5,484 nt of DNA, taken from Solirubrobacteraceae bacterium. Its GTDB lineage: Bacteria; Actinomycetota; Thermoleophilia; Solirubrobacterales; Solirubrobacteraceae. Under the pieces are notes generated by a model. The model was given only the letters and a program-made list of their open reading frames with translations. It did no database searches and was not told the DNA's origin. Below, piece after piece: positions 4,864 through 5,484 of the stretch. Location of the stretch: assembly GCA_019683665.1 (NCBI GenBank), contig JADGIB010000244.1, positions 1 through 5,484 on the forward strand. The letters run 5' to 3'. The position numbers and the translations under genes were made by a program. The stretch's first letter is position 1. Each line of letters begins with the position of its first letter.

Positions 4864-5484
4864 ATGCGCACCCGCATCCTGCTCAAGGCCGGGGCCCTGT
4901 GCCTGCTCCTGGCGGGGTGCGGCGCGGACCCGGCGAGCACCGCGACGACGAGCGCGAGGATCCCGCCGGTCGGCCTGACGATCGACGAGCCGGCCGACGA
5001 GCCCGTCCGCGCGCGGCGCGGCGCCGAGGGATTGGTGGCCGAGGTGCGCGTGATCGGCCAGGCCCAGCCCGGCTCCTACGTGCGGGTGACCAGCGGGTGC
5101 AAGGCGTCGGGGTGCGAGCGCAGCGCGGAGGTGAGCGCGGCCGGACGCTGGTCGGTCCTGCTGCGCGCCGAGGCGCCGGCCCGGCGCCCGTACGCGCGCA
5201 TCGTCGCCCAGCTCGCGGCCGAGTCGGCGATCACGCTCGTGCGGCTGACGCCGCCCAAGCGCGGGCGCAAGGGCCGGACCGGCGACGCCGGGCGGCGCGC
5301 CGGGGCGCGCGAGGACCGGCTGCCCGAGGCGCGCGCCGACGGCGGCGCGGCCGCGCCGGCCGCGCCGGGCAGCGCCGACGACCCGCTCGCCCCGATCGTC
5401 CCCGGCGCCGCCACGCCGGGCGCCCCCCCCCCCCCCGCGCGCCCCCCCGCCCGGGCGGGGGCGGGGGGCGCCCGGGGGCGGGTG
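4864..5484 (+). CDS. Putative lipoprotein with Ig-like beta domain, C-terminus missing
   Basis: The reading frame is open from the ATG to the window end (207 codons, no stop). Residues 5-18 form a short hydrophobic signal with lipobox LLAGC and lipidated Cys19. Residues about 36-130 alternate like a beta-sandwich: GLTIDEPADEPVRAR, then VRVIGQAQPGSYVRVTSGC, a closely spaced Cys pair (C79, C84) and AEVSAAGRWSVLLRAEAP. The pattern V.G.A.PG..V.V...G.WS resembles bacterial Ig-like (Big-type) repeats; this is pattern recognition, not a confirmed match. After about 131 the protein is basic (KRGRKGR) and then Ala/Pro/Gly-rich with DDPLAPIVPG near 172-181. Codons after about 186 fall in the suspect terminal G/C tract. 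It lies 51 bases after the kinase gene on the same strand and could be part of that operon. The function is unknown; it is probably anchored on the outer face of the membrane. Confidence 0.72.
   Translation, partial: MRTRILLKAGALCLLLAGCGADPASTATTSARIPPVGLTIDEPADEPVRARRGAEGLVAEVRVIGQAQPGSYVRVTSGCKASGCERSAEVSAAGRWSVLLRAEAPARRPYARIVAQLAAESAITLVRLTPPKRGRKGRTGDAGRRAGAREDRLPEARADGGAAAPAAPGSADDPLAPIVPGAATPGAPPPPARPPARAGAGGARGRV
5421..5484. other. Low-complexity G/C tract at the window end, probable sequence artefact
   Basis: The last 64 bases contain only G and C apart from the penultimate base (T at 5483). They include a run of 14 C (5423-5436), a run of 7 C (5442-5448), G-runs of five and six, and a perfect 18-base palindrome at 5444-5461. 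GCGCCCCCC at 5420-5428 is also complementary to GGGGGGCGC at 5463-5471, so the end folds back on itself. This differs sharply from the codon-structured sequence before it and is typical of an unreliable contig end in a GC-rich genome. Confidence 0.6.

Noticed and set aside
5076..5414. Minus-strand open frame opposite the last lipoprotein
   Set aside because: Ser/Ala/Arg-rich with no signal or domain pattern. The plus-strand frame has a lipobox and a plausible domain.
5423..5436. Poly-C run as a phase-variation tract
   Set aside because: It is at the extreme window end, beside palindromic G/C sequence with degraded coding structure. Sequencing error is the more economical explanation.

Overview
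The window looks like chromosomal DNA from a very GC-rich actinobacterium. Third codon positions are almost entirely G or C, most genes overlap, and there are three lipobox-type lipoproteins. Several starts lack a Shine-Dalgarno but have a TAnnnT box just upstream, which suggests leaderless or near-leaderless transcripts. The protein style (CMREnG-type lipoprotein, Gly/Ala/Arg-rich composition) would fit Thermoleophilia such as Solirubrobacterales. That placement is an impression, not a demonstrated assignment.

The left half (1-2998) is a leftward four-gene operon. In order of transcription it encodes a small lipoprotein with an internally duplicated Cys/PDP motif, a lipoprotein efflux adaptor with a peptidoglycan-binding domain, a MacB/LolD-type ABC ATPase, and a MacB/FtsX-type permease cut off by the window start. 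Every junction overlaps (4, 11 and 10 bases), so translation is probably coupled. Together the last three form a MacAB-like tripartite ABC exporter adapted to an envelope where the adaptor contacts peptidoglycan.

The centre (2999-3109) is a 111-base divergent control region. It holds three direct copies of a TGTGAC-type repeat at 11-12 base spacing, the geometry used by OmpR/PhoB-family regulators. A perfect 9-base inverted pair, CTACGTTCG, places a candidate -10 box just before each divergent start codon.

The right half (3110-4812) is a rightward OmpR/PhoB-family response regulator and a membrane histidine kinase, joined by an ATGA overlap. The kinase has a short external loop and almost no HAMP domain. 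A third lipoprotein, with a probable beta-sandwich domain and a low-complexity basic tail, starts at 4864 and runs off the end.

The simplest model is that the kinase senses an envelope cue or drug, the regulator binds the central repeats, and both its own operon and the exporter operon respond. The last ~64 bases are a G/C homopolymer and palindrome tract that looks like poor contig-end sequence, so the C-terminus of the last gene should not be trusted. No RNA genes, insertion sequences, CRISPR arrays or convincing terminators were seen.
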